A stretch of DNA of 64,000 nucleotides from CAYUVH01 sp964448135. GTDB lineage: Bacteria > Verrucomicrobiota > Verrucomicrobiia > Limisphaerales > UBA8199. The notes beneath the pieces were generated by a model. It was given only the letters and a program-made list of their open reading frames with translations. It did no database searches and was not told the origin of the DNA. Location: positions 124,001 to 188,000 of the forward strand of contig CAYUVH010000039.1 in the NCBI GenBank assembly GCA_964448135.1, read 5' to 3'. This document shows, piece after piece, positions 44,101 through 51,012 of this stretch. The position numbers and the translations under genes were made by a program. Within the stretch, counting starts at the first letter, position 1. Each line of letters begins with the position of its first letter.

Positions 44101-45159
44101 GTTCGTGGTGATCCAGTTGGTGCAAACCGCCACCGTGATGTTGGTCAACGGGAACGGGGGCACGTTCGTGGACATCGTAATGTTGGTGTTGGCGAAGTTA
44201 TTGCAGGCCAGCAGCGCAGGCAGGTTTGTGCCTACATTGAATTCGTTGGTGAACGTTTCCGTGACGGTTCCGTTCAGATTGCTGAACGCGTACGACCAGT
44301 AGGAAACCACTTCTGGGAAATAGACGTACTGTCCGTAAACGTTGTTTTCATAAAACCCGCGGACCACCATGTTTGTGACGAAATAGTTTGTGAACGTCCC
44401 GTCGCTGTTCGTCAGCTGCCCGTACGCTATGCTGATATTTGTCCGGACGTAATTCGTGTAAACGCCGTTGGTCGCCATGTAACCCACCTGCACCCGGCCG
44501 GCGCTTCCCAGAAACCGCGTTACCGTCACCCGCCCGCCCGACGTGCCGCTCATACCGTTGCGATACGGCGAGACCACCGGGTAATGCCATTCTTCATCGC
44601 TGTACAGATAAAAAGGCGACGTGAACTGAAACTCTCCCGCTGAAAAATTCCCGCTCAACCATGTCAACGTGATGTCACCTTGATCGAAGCCCCCGAAGCT
44701 ATCCACCGCGAGGTAATAAGTGGTCCCCGCCGTAGCCGTGAAAGTGATGCTGCTGAGATAGTTACCATTGGCGAGGTCGATATCGTCGTTTTCCGCCACC
44801 ACCTGCAGGCTCGCGATATCTGTGCCGGTATAGGCCCCAAGCAGAGTGTCCGTCAACTGGCTGCCCAAGGTGTTGAAATTCACTTGTCCATCGGTCGGTG
44901 CGGTCCAGGCAAACCAGATCGACGCCCCGCCGCTGCCGCACCCAAAGGGCGTGGTGCACCACAAAACGGTATCTTCACCCGGTTCAACCGTCGCCAGGAC
45001 GTTGGTCCCCTGCACCGACCCGGCCAGACCGGAAATCACCGTCGCGTTGGTAAAATTGTCGTTGGCAGGTTGTGCCAGTCCCGCAAGCGGGATCATGGCC
45101 AGACCAAGGACCAGACCGAACCGGCCCAGGGCGTTCAGACTCTTGAGCAGCATATGCAT
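35185..45159 (-). CDS. 3324-residue secreted protein: two 7-repeat delta-60 arrays, Calx-beta array, P-domain, DUF11
   Basis: Start set at the ATG at 45159, preceded by AAGG eight bases upstream and opening a signal peptide (cleavage near L-A-Q-P-A); the longest frame begins 41 codons earlier without a signal. An N-terminal domain of the type seen before surface repeats (A-N-D-N-F-T-N-A) is followed by a Tyr/Asn-rich region. Two delta-60 arrays at about 650-980 and 1545-1910 each have seven L-Q-P-D-G-K-x-x-x-G-G-x-F units. Calx-beta domains fill about 1150-1535 and 1905-2610, a P-domain lies at about 2720-2880, three DUF11 repeats at 2890-3250, and the C-terminal module ends R-Y-F-R-L. It is very probably a surface fibre or adhesin; no catalytic motif was seen. 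Confidence 0.88.
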   Translation of the reverse strand: MHMLLKSLNALGRFGLVLGLAMIPLAGLAQPANDNFTNATVISGLAGSVQGTNVLATVEPGEDTVLWCTTPFGCGSGGASIWFAWTAPTDGQVNFNTLGSQLTDTLLGAYTGTDIASLQVVAENDDIDLANGNYLSSITFTATAGTTYYLAVDSFGGFDQGDITLTWLSGNFSAGEFQFTSPFYLYSDEEWHYPVVSPYRNGMSGTSGGRVTVTRFLGSAGRVQVGYMATNGVYTNYVRTNISIAYGQLTNSDGTFTNYFVTNMVVRGFYENNVYGQYVYFPEVVSYWSYAFSNLNGTVTETFTNEFNVGTNLPALLACNNFANTNITMSTNVPPFPLTNITVAVCTNWITTNYANAAPFYTARTGLLIFDDFQMSKDILVTNQIPGFTFDPMNPYIANVVVNVVLTNAMLDPLESQAIPPPILPTNSTALVCFLNQDVQSPWFFRQGNIFGVTTAILDTTPNTGQFVTNMINFERATLRCARGIGSAQVFTLRSSLDYSGSISVPYRIDYLYPFDNRNNQFRFAGPNAQDSEILLQAGSDYAIPTDPYYYGTPPDFDAVSGTVSWGANDGTAKPINIPIHDNGDVQFNKDFLMELYYPPNTLFDTYRHLGNVREAVVTILFDQAPAGSIDRAYNPDNNANTTPPYNLNPGANDVVYSLATQPDGKAIYGGAFTAYNTVPRSRIARANTDGSVDTSFDPADGADNFVAAVVIDSSNRPLIGGAFSSYNHYPRSRIARLNNDGSLDTTFFPGFGANGTVWTVSVDTNNLIVIGGEFTYFNGTNRNHIARLTQDGSLDQSFDPGVGPDSTVQAALLQPDGKVLIAGNFQNVAGVSRPHIARMNADGTLDTSFDPGTGTDNVVYGMALQPDGRVVIAGAFQTVEEVGRAHIARLNADGSLDTSFDPGTGFDDTVYSVILQPDGTIVAGGLFTIYNQTRRVGLARIFSSGIIDTSFMDTAYNQFAGLINHYWNVAVEPRNFVSAMALQPDGNILIAGDFARVGGGFRRDDAHSSHHVARIIGNATPGPGNLQLSYTTYTADQAYDTNGASYFVAMERVNGHLGPAAVSVGFSTNDIGPGSAVIGEDFTFDSQTYGNPTWISTYNANNNPTWQLQDGLYGQNQGNSQGINGDHNQPENDVRLLILDNTNAAENRTFNLELSNPGAQDQFLLGGENIPLGVGLGRFESPFVIIEHNTSPGVLGFMLPNFVVAEAGGTATISIIRTNGTTGPVSVSYATANGTATNGISYKGVAGSLSFLPGQTSNSFKVQIIDDNKVNYDHTVLLSLGTTTGGAGLGLTNAVLTILDNDVTGGYLEMSSAVYSANESDPVAVVAVNRVGSSAGTLTAQFATTNGTATALTNYLSLSTNLVWNNGDVQPKYLTIPLLDDGVVQTNALTVNMRLFNATFNGTNNPLSIGSISNATLYITNTDSYGTLTWSTPTYLVNENGGYAVATVVRSGGSVGSVSVNFATSDGTAVNGANYRGTNGTLFFNPGEVAKSFVIPLIDDGVPDFFNPFFFTLTLSSPVPSGILATQVVSIVQILDAQSFNQPPGGQDTSVDPSFGVDGSVFAVALQSNNKMLAAGSFTHANGLPRQRMARFATNGSLDTQFLTSSTNSGPNDTVLSMLVQTDQRILVGGQFSKMNGANRNYLARLNTDGGNDSSFNPGAGPDGVVNAMAEVFVGSARKLLIGGSFVNYNSSPRNYLGRLDNNGGLDASFLGVANGPNGTVFAIAPQPDGKVLIGGDFTSVNGVARMHIARLNADGQVDLNFDPGTGANDSVRAIGLQLDGRVVIGGLFTNFNGTAFGHVARLKSNGTIDNTFNPGAGADDAVLSITIQPDTRILLGGQFSRFNGVTRNRITRLNNDGSVDTMINFGAGADSFVATTLFQTNNLIVLGGGFTHYDNLSAPGLVRVYGGTVAGSGSFEFTSAAYQTLETSTNTTVMVRRRGGTSGAPSGNVTVTLSTTDGTAHAPTNYISVITNLSFPPGEVFQSVTIPIVHDFIITPDLTVNLALSNPQPQPPPPPGGPVLGNQPSALLTIINTDSGVSFSSPTYTTPQNPLTGSAAIQVVRTGSTNGVASVSFATTTNGTAVAGLDYSPVTNTVVFTPGVVSVSVAIPILNNPTMLNDATVSLLLSNANNCLLFNPFVASLKIVSTNRVGGQFQFSQTNYTVSEGGGAVVMTVVRTNGHAGQSTVAYATLPGTAIPGFNYTATNGVLSFADGELSKTIVVGMVENGQVQGDVQFSVILTNTTGGSGLGIPSVATVTITDDDVGVGFASPIFVTTETSGAVTIALSRIGTNGITSVSYATTNGTALAGTNYLAASGTLTFTNGEFLKTFNVGVLHDPRVTGDTSFGITLFNPTNSTPTPAQIFGANPATVVVQDSDPGLSFSNATFGVFKSATNVSITVVRSNANTGVVTVNYATTNGTAIAGVDYQAVSGQLVFSNGIAAQTFSVPVINNKLVEGDRTFTVGLFNPSAGALLVPPSTASVTITDDVSGLSFSAPTYVVNENGVAANITVLRTGYTSNTVSVIYSTTNGTAVAGVNYLTATGLLTFTNGETAKNFTVTVIDNSVPDGDHTVLLNLNSPSGNAVLLPPSAATLTIIETDGSLIVPAGVALVSESGPVNGAIDPGETVTVRFAFRNATGTNTANLVATLLATNGVTNPKGINPAYPTNVYGSLPVHGPAVWRPYTFTASGTNGQLITATFRMQDGNTILSNALVNFSLGTVSNTFANPGIIVINDATNATPYPSVINVAGVGNQVSKVTATFTNLTHSWPSDIDALLVAPSGQKTYLMAKCGGSTSITRQTLTFDDAFPSLTGSQIVSGTYHPTSLAAAAPPFPVPAPPPPYYTNLSLFNGINPNGAWSLYVFDDSAFNTGAISNGWMLNLTTSGQVISAADMGLGMTASPTNVVATSNVTFSVTATNYGPGTATNIVITDTLPAGCSFVSASATVGSTSTNALGLIWSISSLATNAGGRVDLVVQTSVPGVVSNVAAVVTGSADLNADDDVASATVTVIPPVSDLATIMSVSPNPVSLGSNATFTVTITNIGPATAIAVGLTNTLPSSLTFVSASVGGWVTNGSLLTFTNLGNISAGGQLTFTFVVNAPTSGTFTNRATCSSSATDPLKANNTAATSLAVVAPSADLVLAMVGLPNPVLLGNNVTYTLTVSNLGPATASTVKLTNTLPAGVTLISANPVGYTLAGSVLTFTNLGSILGGAQTNATITIKPLAVGTITNQAACGSPLADPVAANNSAAVKTVVQQLQLAVAQNGNTISVSWPADASGYALEYATNMKPAVVWAAVTNVPVNNGGIMTVTVPIGPGSRYFRLHQTP

Positions 45160-45271
45160 ACAGCAGACCTTCACTAACTTGTTCAATGACGCACCTTCCG
45201 CCCGCGCGCCTTGCGGGCACACGGGCCTTTTTACCCACTTTGCGGCCTTATCCCCGCCGCCCTTCTGTCTT

Positions 45272-48200
45272 TTACGGCGCAATTACTCGCGCCCGATAGA
45301 ACCGACCCGCCCCCGTCTTGAGTGGATCAGTAATCGTCACTCGGCCCCCTGCCGGGCCGCTGACAAAATTGGTCAACACCTGCCAGTTTGTGGACTGGTA
45401 GGACGTCGCGTAATAAATCGTGTTGGTAGCCTTCGCCATGGTGTTCCACGAAACCAGCGCGCTCGCCGTCGGCTTGTTCGTAAAGGTCACCGAAAGCGCG
45501 ATCCCCGAGGGGCTCATGACGAAGATCGGCGTCGGATCCGTGCAGTTGGGGATGCCATTGGCATTCGAATCCAAAGTACAACTGGTCACCAGCGCCGTGT
45601 TGAACCGGTTCGTGGTGCTGTCCGGATAAACCAGATTCGTCGAACTGAAGAAGCCGGCGGTGTAGTTGCTCACCCAGATAAAGCGCCCGCCGTTGCGGCC
45701 GCTGAGCTTCTCAGCCACCGAAACTCCGTTCAACAGCGCCTGGCCGTAATAAATCCGCATATTGGGATCGATCTGGACCCCGTTGACCTCATCATGGCCA
45801 GAGGGCAGCGGGATATCCGACCCGGTCCAGTTTTCCAACTCGAGTGAATCTACATAGAGCGCATTCCGATTGGTATTGATGGTTCCCGTCCCCGCCATCA
45901 GCATGACGTTCTTGTTTCCGGGCGCCACCAACAGCACGTCGATATCCTCCGGGAAGGTCTGGCTCGGGCTCGTCAGCGTAGCCGTCACTTTGGCGACAAA
46001 ACCCGTGGCGTTGGCGGGCACCACAATCGGCGCGGGATACGGCGACGCCAGACCGCCATCCGGAACGTAGTAGAAGTCGCTCACGTAGGTATTCGTGTAA
46101 AACGTGGTCGTCAAGCCAACCTTGTTGGACGTGACCGTCGTCAGGCTCCAATACCACTGCGCGCTGTCGCCCGTTCCGCTGTTGGTGCGTTCGTTCACAT
46201 ACAGATTCCAGGTGCCGGCCGGCGAACCCCCGTTGAGTTTGGCCAGGTTGGTGCCGTACGGATGCTGTATGCCGACAGACGGCATATTCATGTTCGTGGA
46301 ATAATTGGTCGGCTTGTAAACACCGGAGTTCACCAAATTCGGTTGCGCCGGAACCTTGTTTGTCACCGCGTCATCAAAGGTAAGTCTCAAATCGATGGGC
46401 GAGAACTCGAACAGGCTGTCAAACCCGCCATTCAACACGATGCGCCCCACGCCGGCGTTATTGTTGAACCCGGCCGGATTCGGCCCCAGATCACGCCCAG
46501 CCCAGATGGTGTCCACGCTGATGTACGCTGGAATCGTGCTGGTGATGGTCGTGCCGAGCAGGCTCGCCTGGGGCGGCAGAATCGGGAACTGGATTCCATC
46601 GCCAATGGTCCACACATTCTTGTTGGTAATGGAGTCGGCGCTGTTGCTGGCGAGGCTCCCGTCATCCAGGAAATTCGTCACGCTCAGCAGGAAACTGTGA
46701 CCGGCTTGAAAGACCATGTTGCTCACGAACAAGGAACCAACCGCAACCGATATGTCCGCCTGTGGCGCGAGGAACATGCCGTTCGTCAACACGGCATTGG
46801 TCGCGGTCAGACTGATCGGCCCGAAACCAGCGTAATTGCTGCCCGAGAATTCGAAATAATTGGCCCACATCACATTGCCCTGGCTGGAAATGGTGCCGTG
46901 GTTGACAATATCCTGGTAAGGCTCGTCGAACGCCTTGGTAAACCAAGGCGGCGTCCGCGCACCGTATAGATAGAGCGTCTGCTGCGCGGCAAGCGTGCCA
47001 AAATTGGTGAAAAATTGCAGCTTCGGCGCATTCCCGCTCCAGAACATGTCGCTGGACTCCAGGTTGATCGCCCCGGCCAGGCTGGTGATCGAAGGCGGAT
47101 TGGTCGTGATCGTCAGCCGCAATGTGTCAGGGATGAGGAAATTCCGGAACACGTTCAACTCGTCGCTGATGTACAGGTTGGTAGCCCGCAACGTGCAATC
47201 CTGGATCTGCGCCGGAACCTGGTTGGAGATGGTGGCATTGATCATCGTCACTCGGTAACTGATCAAGCTCTCAGTGGGAATGCTCGGGTAAAGGTTCGTC
47301 CACGTCGCGCTGTAACAATCAAGCGTGCCCGCCATGCGCGGCACCACGGGCAGGATCAGATTGGCCACCTGCATCGTGCCATTGCTCGCACGAAGATTGA
47401 AATCGCTGACCGGCGAAATAATCTGCGCGTTGCTGCTACCCACGAAGTGATTCGAGGCCGAAATCTGCAAATAACTCTGACCGTCAATCCGCGTCCGCGT
47501 CAGGTTCAAGTACTTGTCGGCCGTGACCACCGCGCGGCCCGGAACATTCGTATAGGTCGCCCAGTTGATGGAGGGATTTGGAGTGAAGGACGCGGCAGTC
47601 AGGATCGCTCCATAAGCGGTCTGCGCATAAGGAATTGGGAAGCCCGTGCCGTCAAAAAGGGTCGGGTCCATGGTCACATTCGTCATTAGATCCAGTGCGG
47701 CAAAACCCGGATAAGTATGCAGCACGGATATATTCGCCGGGTGGTAGGTGGTGGCCCAATTGCCGAGATAATTCGGCTGCGGACTCTGCACCAGGGAATT
47801 GCTGTTGAAGGTGAGAAATGACTGGTACGGCAGGAGTGTGTCCTCCACGTAAACCTGGTTGGTATAGATCAATCCATTGGCCCGGTTGGTGAAGAGGGTC
47901 TGGAACTGCACGACGCGGGTGTCGGCAAAGAAAGGATCGAAGCGCACTTCGGTCGTGACTGCGGGATTGGTATTGGCTACCAGCACCGCATTCACCTCGT
48001 AGTTGGTGATCCCGGTCTGGAAGATCTCCTCATAGTAATTAAACCCGTTGGTCAGCGTGACGAAAGGGACGGAGGGCTCATAAAACAGCCCGTCCACAAT
48101 CTGAGTAGCTACCAGAAAACCGCTCTGCGCAACGCCAAAACCGAAGAAGGGACCAAAATTGTTGACAGCCACACCCCAGTAATTATCCAGCACACCGGCA

Positions 48201-48718
48201 ATGGGGCTGTCCGCGTTGCCGACGGTCCCCAGCGAGCTTCGTGTCAGATCCACGTTACGACCATTCAGCCCGACCACACCATAAGGGCTGGTCAGCAAGG
48301 CACCGCGGTTCACGATATTGGTGGCATCAACCAACAGGTAAACGAAACCGAAAATGTTACAGTTGGTGTCGTTTACGAGGTTGAAGTTGGCAAAATTGGC
48401 CGCCCGGCGGCTGACCCCCGCGTTGGAGTCGAAATAATCAAACCGCCACCCGCTATAGCCCGTCATACTGTTCCGGTTCGAATAATTCAGCGTGTTCTGG
48501 GTTTCAAACGGCGGAGGCGCAGTAACCCCGAAGCCGTTCGCGTTGGTAATATTGAAGAGGCCGTTGTTGACAAAAGTTGTCGCGTCAATGACGGGAGCAA
48601 TCTGCGGCGGAGCAATGATGCTTACCACGCCATTGTTGATGTAGAAAGGGGACGTGGTGGCCTGGACCATCGGCACGGCCAGCAGACAAAATAAAATCAG
48701 GGTCGTAAGCCGTTTCAT
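45272..48718 (-). CDS. 1148-residue secreted protein with swapped P-domain halves
   Basis: Start at the ATG at 48718 (M-K-R-L-T-T-L-I-L-F-C-L-L), which opens a signal peptide cut near V-Q-A-T-T. Residues about 30-760 are Asn/Thr/Tyr-rich beta sequence with N-N-G, F-V-N-N-G-L-F and G-T-I-S-S-Q-G-N-type repeats that suggest a beta-helix. Residues about 767-863 look like the C-terminal half of a P-domain (L-T-F-D-D-A ... A-G-T-W-N-L-Y-V ... W-S-L) and 883-972 like the N-terminal half (S-P-Y-P-A-P-I-V-V ... F-P-E-D-I-D-V-L-L-V-A-P). The last 75 residues are the shared C-terminal module ending R-F-Y-R-A-R. It follows the 753-residue gene by 32 bases. Function unknown, presumably extracellular. Confidence 0.82.
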   Translation of the reverse strand: MKRLTTLILFCLLAVPMVQATTSPFYINNGVVSIIAPPQIAPVIDATTFVNNGLFNITNANGFGVTAPPPFETQNTLNYSNRNSMTGYSGWRFDYFDSNAGVSRRAANFANFNLVNDTNCNIFGFVYLLVDATNIVNRGALLTSPYGVVGLNGRNVDLTRSSLGTVGNADSPIAGVLDNYWGVAVNNFGPFFGFGVAQSGFLVATQIVDGLFYEPSVPFVTLTNGFNYYEEIFQTGITNYEVNAVLVANTNPAVTTEVRFDPFFADTRVVQFQTLFTNRANGLIYTNQVYVEDTLLPYQSFLTFNSNSLVQSPQPNYLGNWATTYHPANISVLHTYPGFAALDLMTNVTMDPTLFDGTGFPIPYAQTAYGAILTAASFTPNPSINWATYTNVPGRAVVTADKYLNLTRTRIDGQSYLQISASNHFVGSSNAQIISPVSDFNLRASNGTMQVANLILPVVPRMAGTLDCYSATWTNLYPSIPTESLISYRVTMINATISNQVPAQIQDCTLRATNLYISDELNVFRNFLIPDTLRLTITTNPPSITSLAGAINLESSDMFWSGNAPKLQFFTNFGTLAAQQTLYLYGARTPPWFTKAFDEPYQDIVNHGTISSQGNVMWANYFEFSGSNYAGFGPISLTATNAVLTNGMFLAPQADISVAVGSLFVSNMVFQAGHSFLLSVTNFLDDGSLASNSADSITNKNVWTIGDGIQFPILPPQASLLGTTITSTIPAYISVDTIWAGRDLGPNPAGFNNNAGVGRIVLNGGFDSLFEFSPIDLRLTFDDAVTNKVPAQPNLVNSGVYKPTNYSTNMNMPSVGIQHPYGTNLAKLNGGSPAGTWNLYVNERTNSGTGDSAQWYWSLTTVTSNKVGLTTTFYTNTYVSDFYYVPDGGLASPYPAPIVVPANATGFVAKVTATLTSPSQTFPEDIDVLLVAPGNKNVMLMAGTGTINTNRNALYVDSLELENWTGSDIPLPSGHDEVNGVQIDPNMRIYYGQALLNGVSVAEKLSGRNGGRFIWVSNYTAGFFSSTNLVYPDSTTNRFNTALVTSCTLDSNANGIPNCTDPTPIFVMSPSGIALSVTFTNKPTASALVSWNTMAKATNTIYYATSYQSTNWQVLTNFVSGPAGGRVTITDPLKTGAGRFYRARVIAP

Positions 48719-48750
48719 GAGCGGAACACTTCGGTTGGGGAACTTGGATC

Positions 48751-51012
48751 TCAAGGAAGGATATTGATGGTAAAGCTGGTTATGGCAATACGGCCAACCG
48801 AATCATGTACGGTGACCGAGAAACTATAGTCACCCGGCGCGACCGGTGTTCCTGAGATGACCCCATCGGATGACAACTCCAAACCTGGCGGCAGGGTCGT
48901 ATTCAGGGCGAGAGCCCAACCGGAGTAGGGCGGCATGCCGCCGGCCGCCTGCAACGGCGGCGCCACATACGGGGACCCAACTGCGCCCTCCGGCATGGCA
49001 CCGGCCAGGATCTGGAACAACACCAGATCCGCCAGGTTCATGATGCTCACGCCATTGGGATAGACAATCGGCGCATTGGTGCTGCCATCGAATGAGGCGA
49101 ACACAAAATTCGTAAGCCCTTGCCGCTCGCCCAACCCCAGCTGCGTGACGAAAGGATCATACGTGTTGATTATTTGCAGGCCGATCTTGTTAAAGGTAAT
49201 GAACATGTGGGGCTCAATGTTGCCGGGACCGCCCAGCAACGGCAGCACGTTGGCCGTATTGAAATTGTCGGACGTTACTGAACGGAGCAGTCTCGTATTA
49301 AGCAAGTCGGCTGCATCGAAGAGAAAATCCGGTTGCGTCACGATTCTCCGCACGGTTTTTTTGATGGCCTGTGAATTGATCACTGAAGTCAGATGATAAA
49401 CGTTTGTAATCGGCTGGAAGAACCGGCCCAGCAACGAATCATAATTCGCCTGCACGAAGGTCAGCTTGTCCATGCCCTGGCGCAACTCGGTGGAATTGCT
49501 GGTACAGTTCACCTGGTAGGTGAGGAAAACATGGTTTGTAAAATAACTCAGCACGTTGACCTGGTAGGTGACAATCGTGCCCGCCACGTTCGTCGCCGCC
49601 GTGGAATTGGTTACGCTGAATATCTGGTTCGTCACCGTGACGATGTTGGTCAACTGCGAGCCGATGATAGGCAGAGCGCATTGGTTGGTGGGCAGGATGA
49701 AGAACTCCCCGACCACATAGTTGGAAGTATAACTCTTGGTGCTGATGTTCGTGACGATGGTCGTATACCCCGCTGGGGCGAATGGCGGATTGCTGATGTT
49801 CACGGATATCGTCTGCAGCTTCACTGGCACCGGACGCGGCGCGGGCAACGACATGATCGGCACCGCGACCCACCCACTCGGTGAATTACTGAAGGTGTAA
49901 AGATTGCCGAAAGTGTAGTAATAATAAGTCCCGACCGACGCTGTGACGTTCGTGCCGTATACGAGGTGCGCCGGCGTTCCCACCGGATCCCAGGGATAAT
50001 TGGTGAAATACGCCGTGGAGTTGGTCACGTAGAAATTGTAAAAGGTATTCGTTACCGACAGAATAGCCAGCCCCGGATACAAGGCCTGGAAGGTCACGGG
50101 ATCGTTCGTCAGGGCCTGCTGCGCAAACATGGTCAGGTTTGAAGTAAACAACAATTGCGACAGAGTGTTGGTCTGATACACAAAACTGTCGTCCGAAATA
50201 GACTCCACATTCATGTTGTTCGTTTGATACAGATACCGCAGACCGCCCACATCATCCCGGCTGAGGGAGGTGACGTAGGTGCCGGGTAAGTACGGCCCGA
50301 TCGAAGTCACCGCACTGTATTCCGGCGCCAGCGGGTCAACCGGGAAATTAATCGTTACTGCCACCGGATTGGGCGGAGCACCGCGGTCTTGAATGAGATA
50401 GGTCCAGCGTGTTCCGTTGATATACGGCGTCTCTTCGAAGGTGGCCGGGTCGAAATTCCTCTGAATGGTTGTGTAAAACATGAACGGAAAGGACCGCCCC
50501 GGCTGCGTTTCGCGCGAACGCAACGTCCAGACGTACCGCTCCGGGTCAGTCAGACCCAGCTCTTCCAGAATTGGGTTCAACGCCACGGATTTCAAGTCCA
50601 CCAGGCTGAGCTGTTGGGCTAGCAGGTTGATCCGCTGTGATTCCAATGGGAATTCCGAAAGATCCGCGCTGTACTTTGAAAAATTGGTAAGCCCGTTCAG
50701 CAAGGTGAAGGCCTTTTGGATGGCAACCATGCCATTCGACCCGAAGTAATCCAGGAAGCTCTGGTCCATCGAAAAATAAATCGTGGGCGTATTCCACCTG
50801 TACTCTTCGCCAAGGTTCCCAACGCCACCAATATCACCGGGCAGGTTATAGCCAATCGTAGGCACCTGCCAAGCCAAGGCATTGTCCGCGCGGGATGGCA
50901 GCGAGGTGTTCGGCGGCGCCATCAAGGACCAGGACCGGCCGGATTGCAGCCCGGCGGCCAACAACGCCACCCAGAGAAATCGTTTGAAAAATCGCAACAT
51001 AGGCTCTTGCAT
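48751..51012 (-). CDS. 753-residue secreted protein, possibly a matrixin-like fold without zinc site, with C-terminal Ig-like domain
   Basis: The ATG at 51012 overlaps the upstream stop (TGATG); an ATG at 51000 is an alternative and begins the signal peptide core (M-L-R-F-F-K-R-F-L-W). Residues about 45-270 follow the run of a matrix-metalloprotease-like domain: N-T-P-T-I-Y-F-S-M-D, then D-L-K-S-V-A-L-N-P-I-L-E-E-L-G-L, then S-R-D-D-V-G-G-L-R-Y-L-Y. Where active matrixins have HExxHxxGxxH this has N-P-I-L-E-E-L-G-L, so catalysis is unlikely. A Thr/Asn/Tyr-rich central region follows, and a C-terminal putative Ig (He_PIG) domain (about 680-753, L-P-P-G-L-x-L-S-x-D-G-V-I-S-G-T-P). It lacks the shared C-terminal module. 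Fold assignment is tentative. Confidence 0.78.
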   Translation of the reverse strand: MQEPMLRFFKRFLWVALLAAGLQSGRSWSLMAPPNTSLPSRADNALAWQVPTIGYNLPGDIGGVGNLGEEYRWNTPTIYFSMDQSFLDYFGSNGMVAIQKAFTLLNGLTNFSKYSADLSEFPLESQRINLLAQQLSLVDLKSVALNPILEELGLTDPERYVWTLRSRETQPGRSFPFMFYTTIQRNFDPATFEETPYINGTRWTYLIQDRGAPPNPVAVTINFPVDPLAPEYSAVTSIGPYLPGTYVTSLSRDDVGGLRYLYQTNNMNVESISDDSFVYQTNTLSQLLFTSNLTMFAQQALTNDPVTFQALYPGLAILSVTNTFYNFYVTNSTAYFTNYPWDPVGTPAHLVYGTNVTASVGTYYYYTFGNLYTFSNSPSGWVAVPIMSLPAPRPVPVKLQTISVNISNPPFAPAGYTTIVTNISTKSYTSNYVVGEFFILPTNQCALPIIGSQLTNIVTVTNQIFSVTNSTAATNVAGTIVTYQVNVLSYFTNHVFLTYQVNCTSNSTELRQGMDKLTFVQANYDSLLGRFFQPITNVYHLTSVINSQAIKKTVRRIVTQPDFLFDAADLLNTRLLRSVTSDNFNTANVLPLLGGPGNIEPHMFITFNKIGLQIINTYDPFVTQLGLGERQGLTNFVFASFDGSTNAPIVYPNGVSIMNLADLVLFQILAGAMPEGAVGSPYVAPPLQAAGGMPPYSGWALALNTTLPPGLELSSDGVISGTPVAPGDYSFSVTVHDSVGRIAITSFTINILP

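Noticed and set aside
45160..45282. Upstream start of the 3324-residue protein
   Set aside because: The extra 41 residues are Arg/Lys-rich, hide the signal peptide and overlap the 3' end of the preceding gene; ATG at 45159 has a ribosome site.
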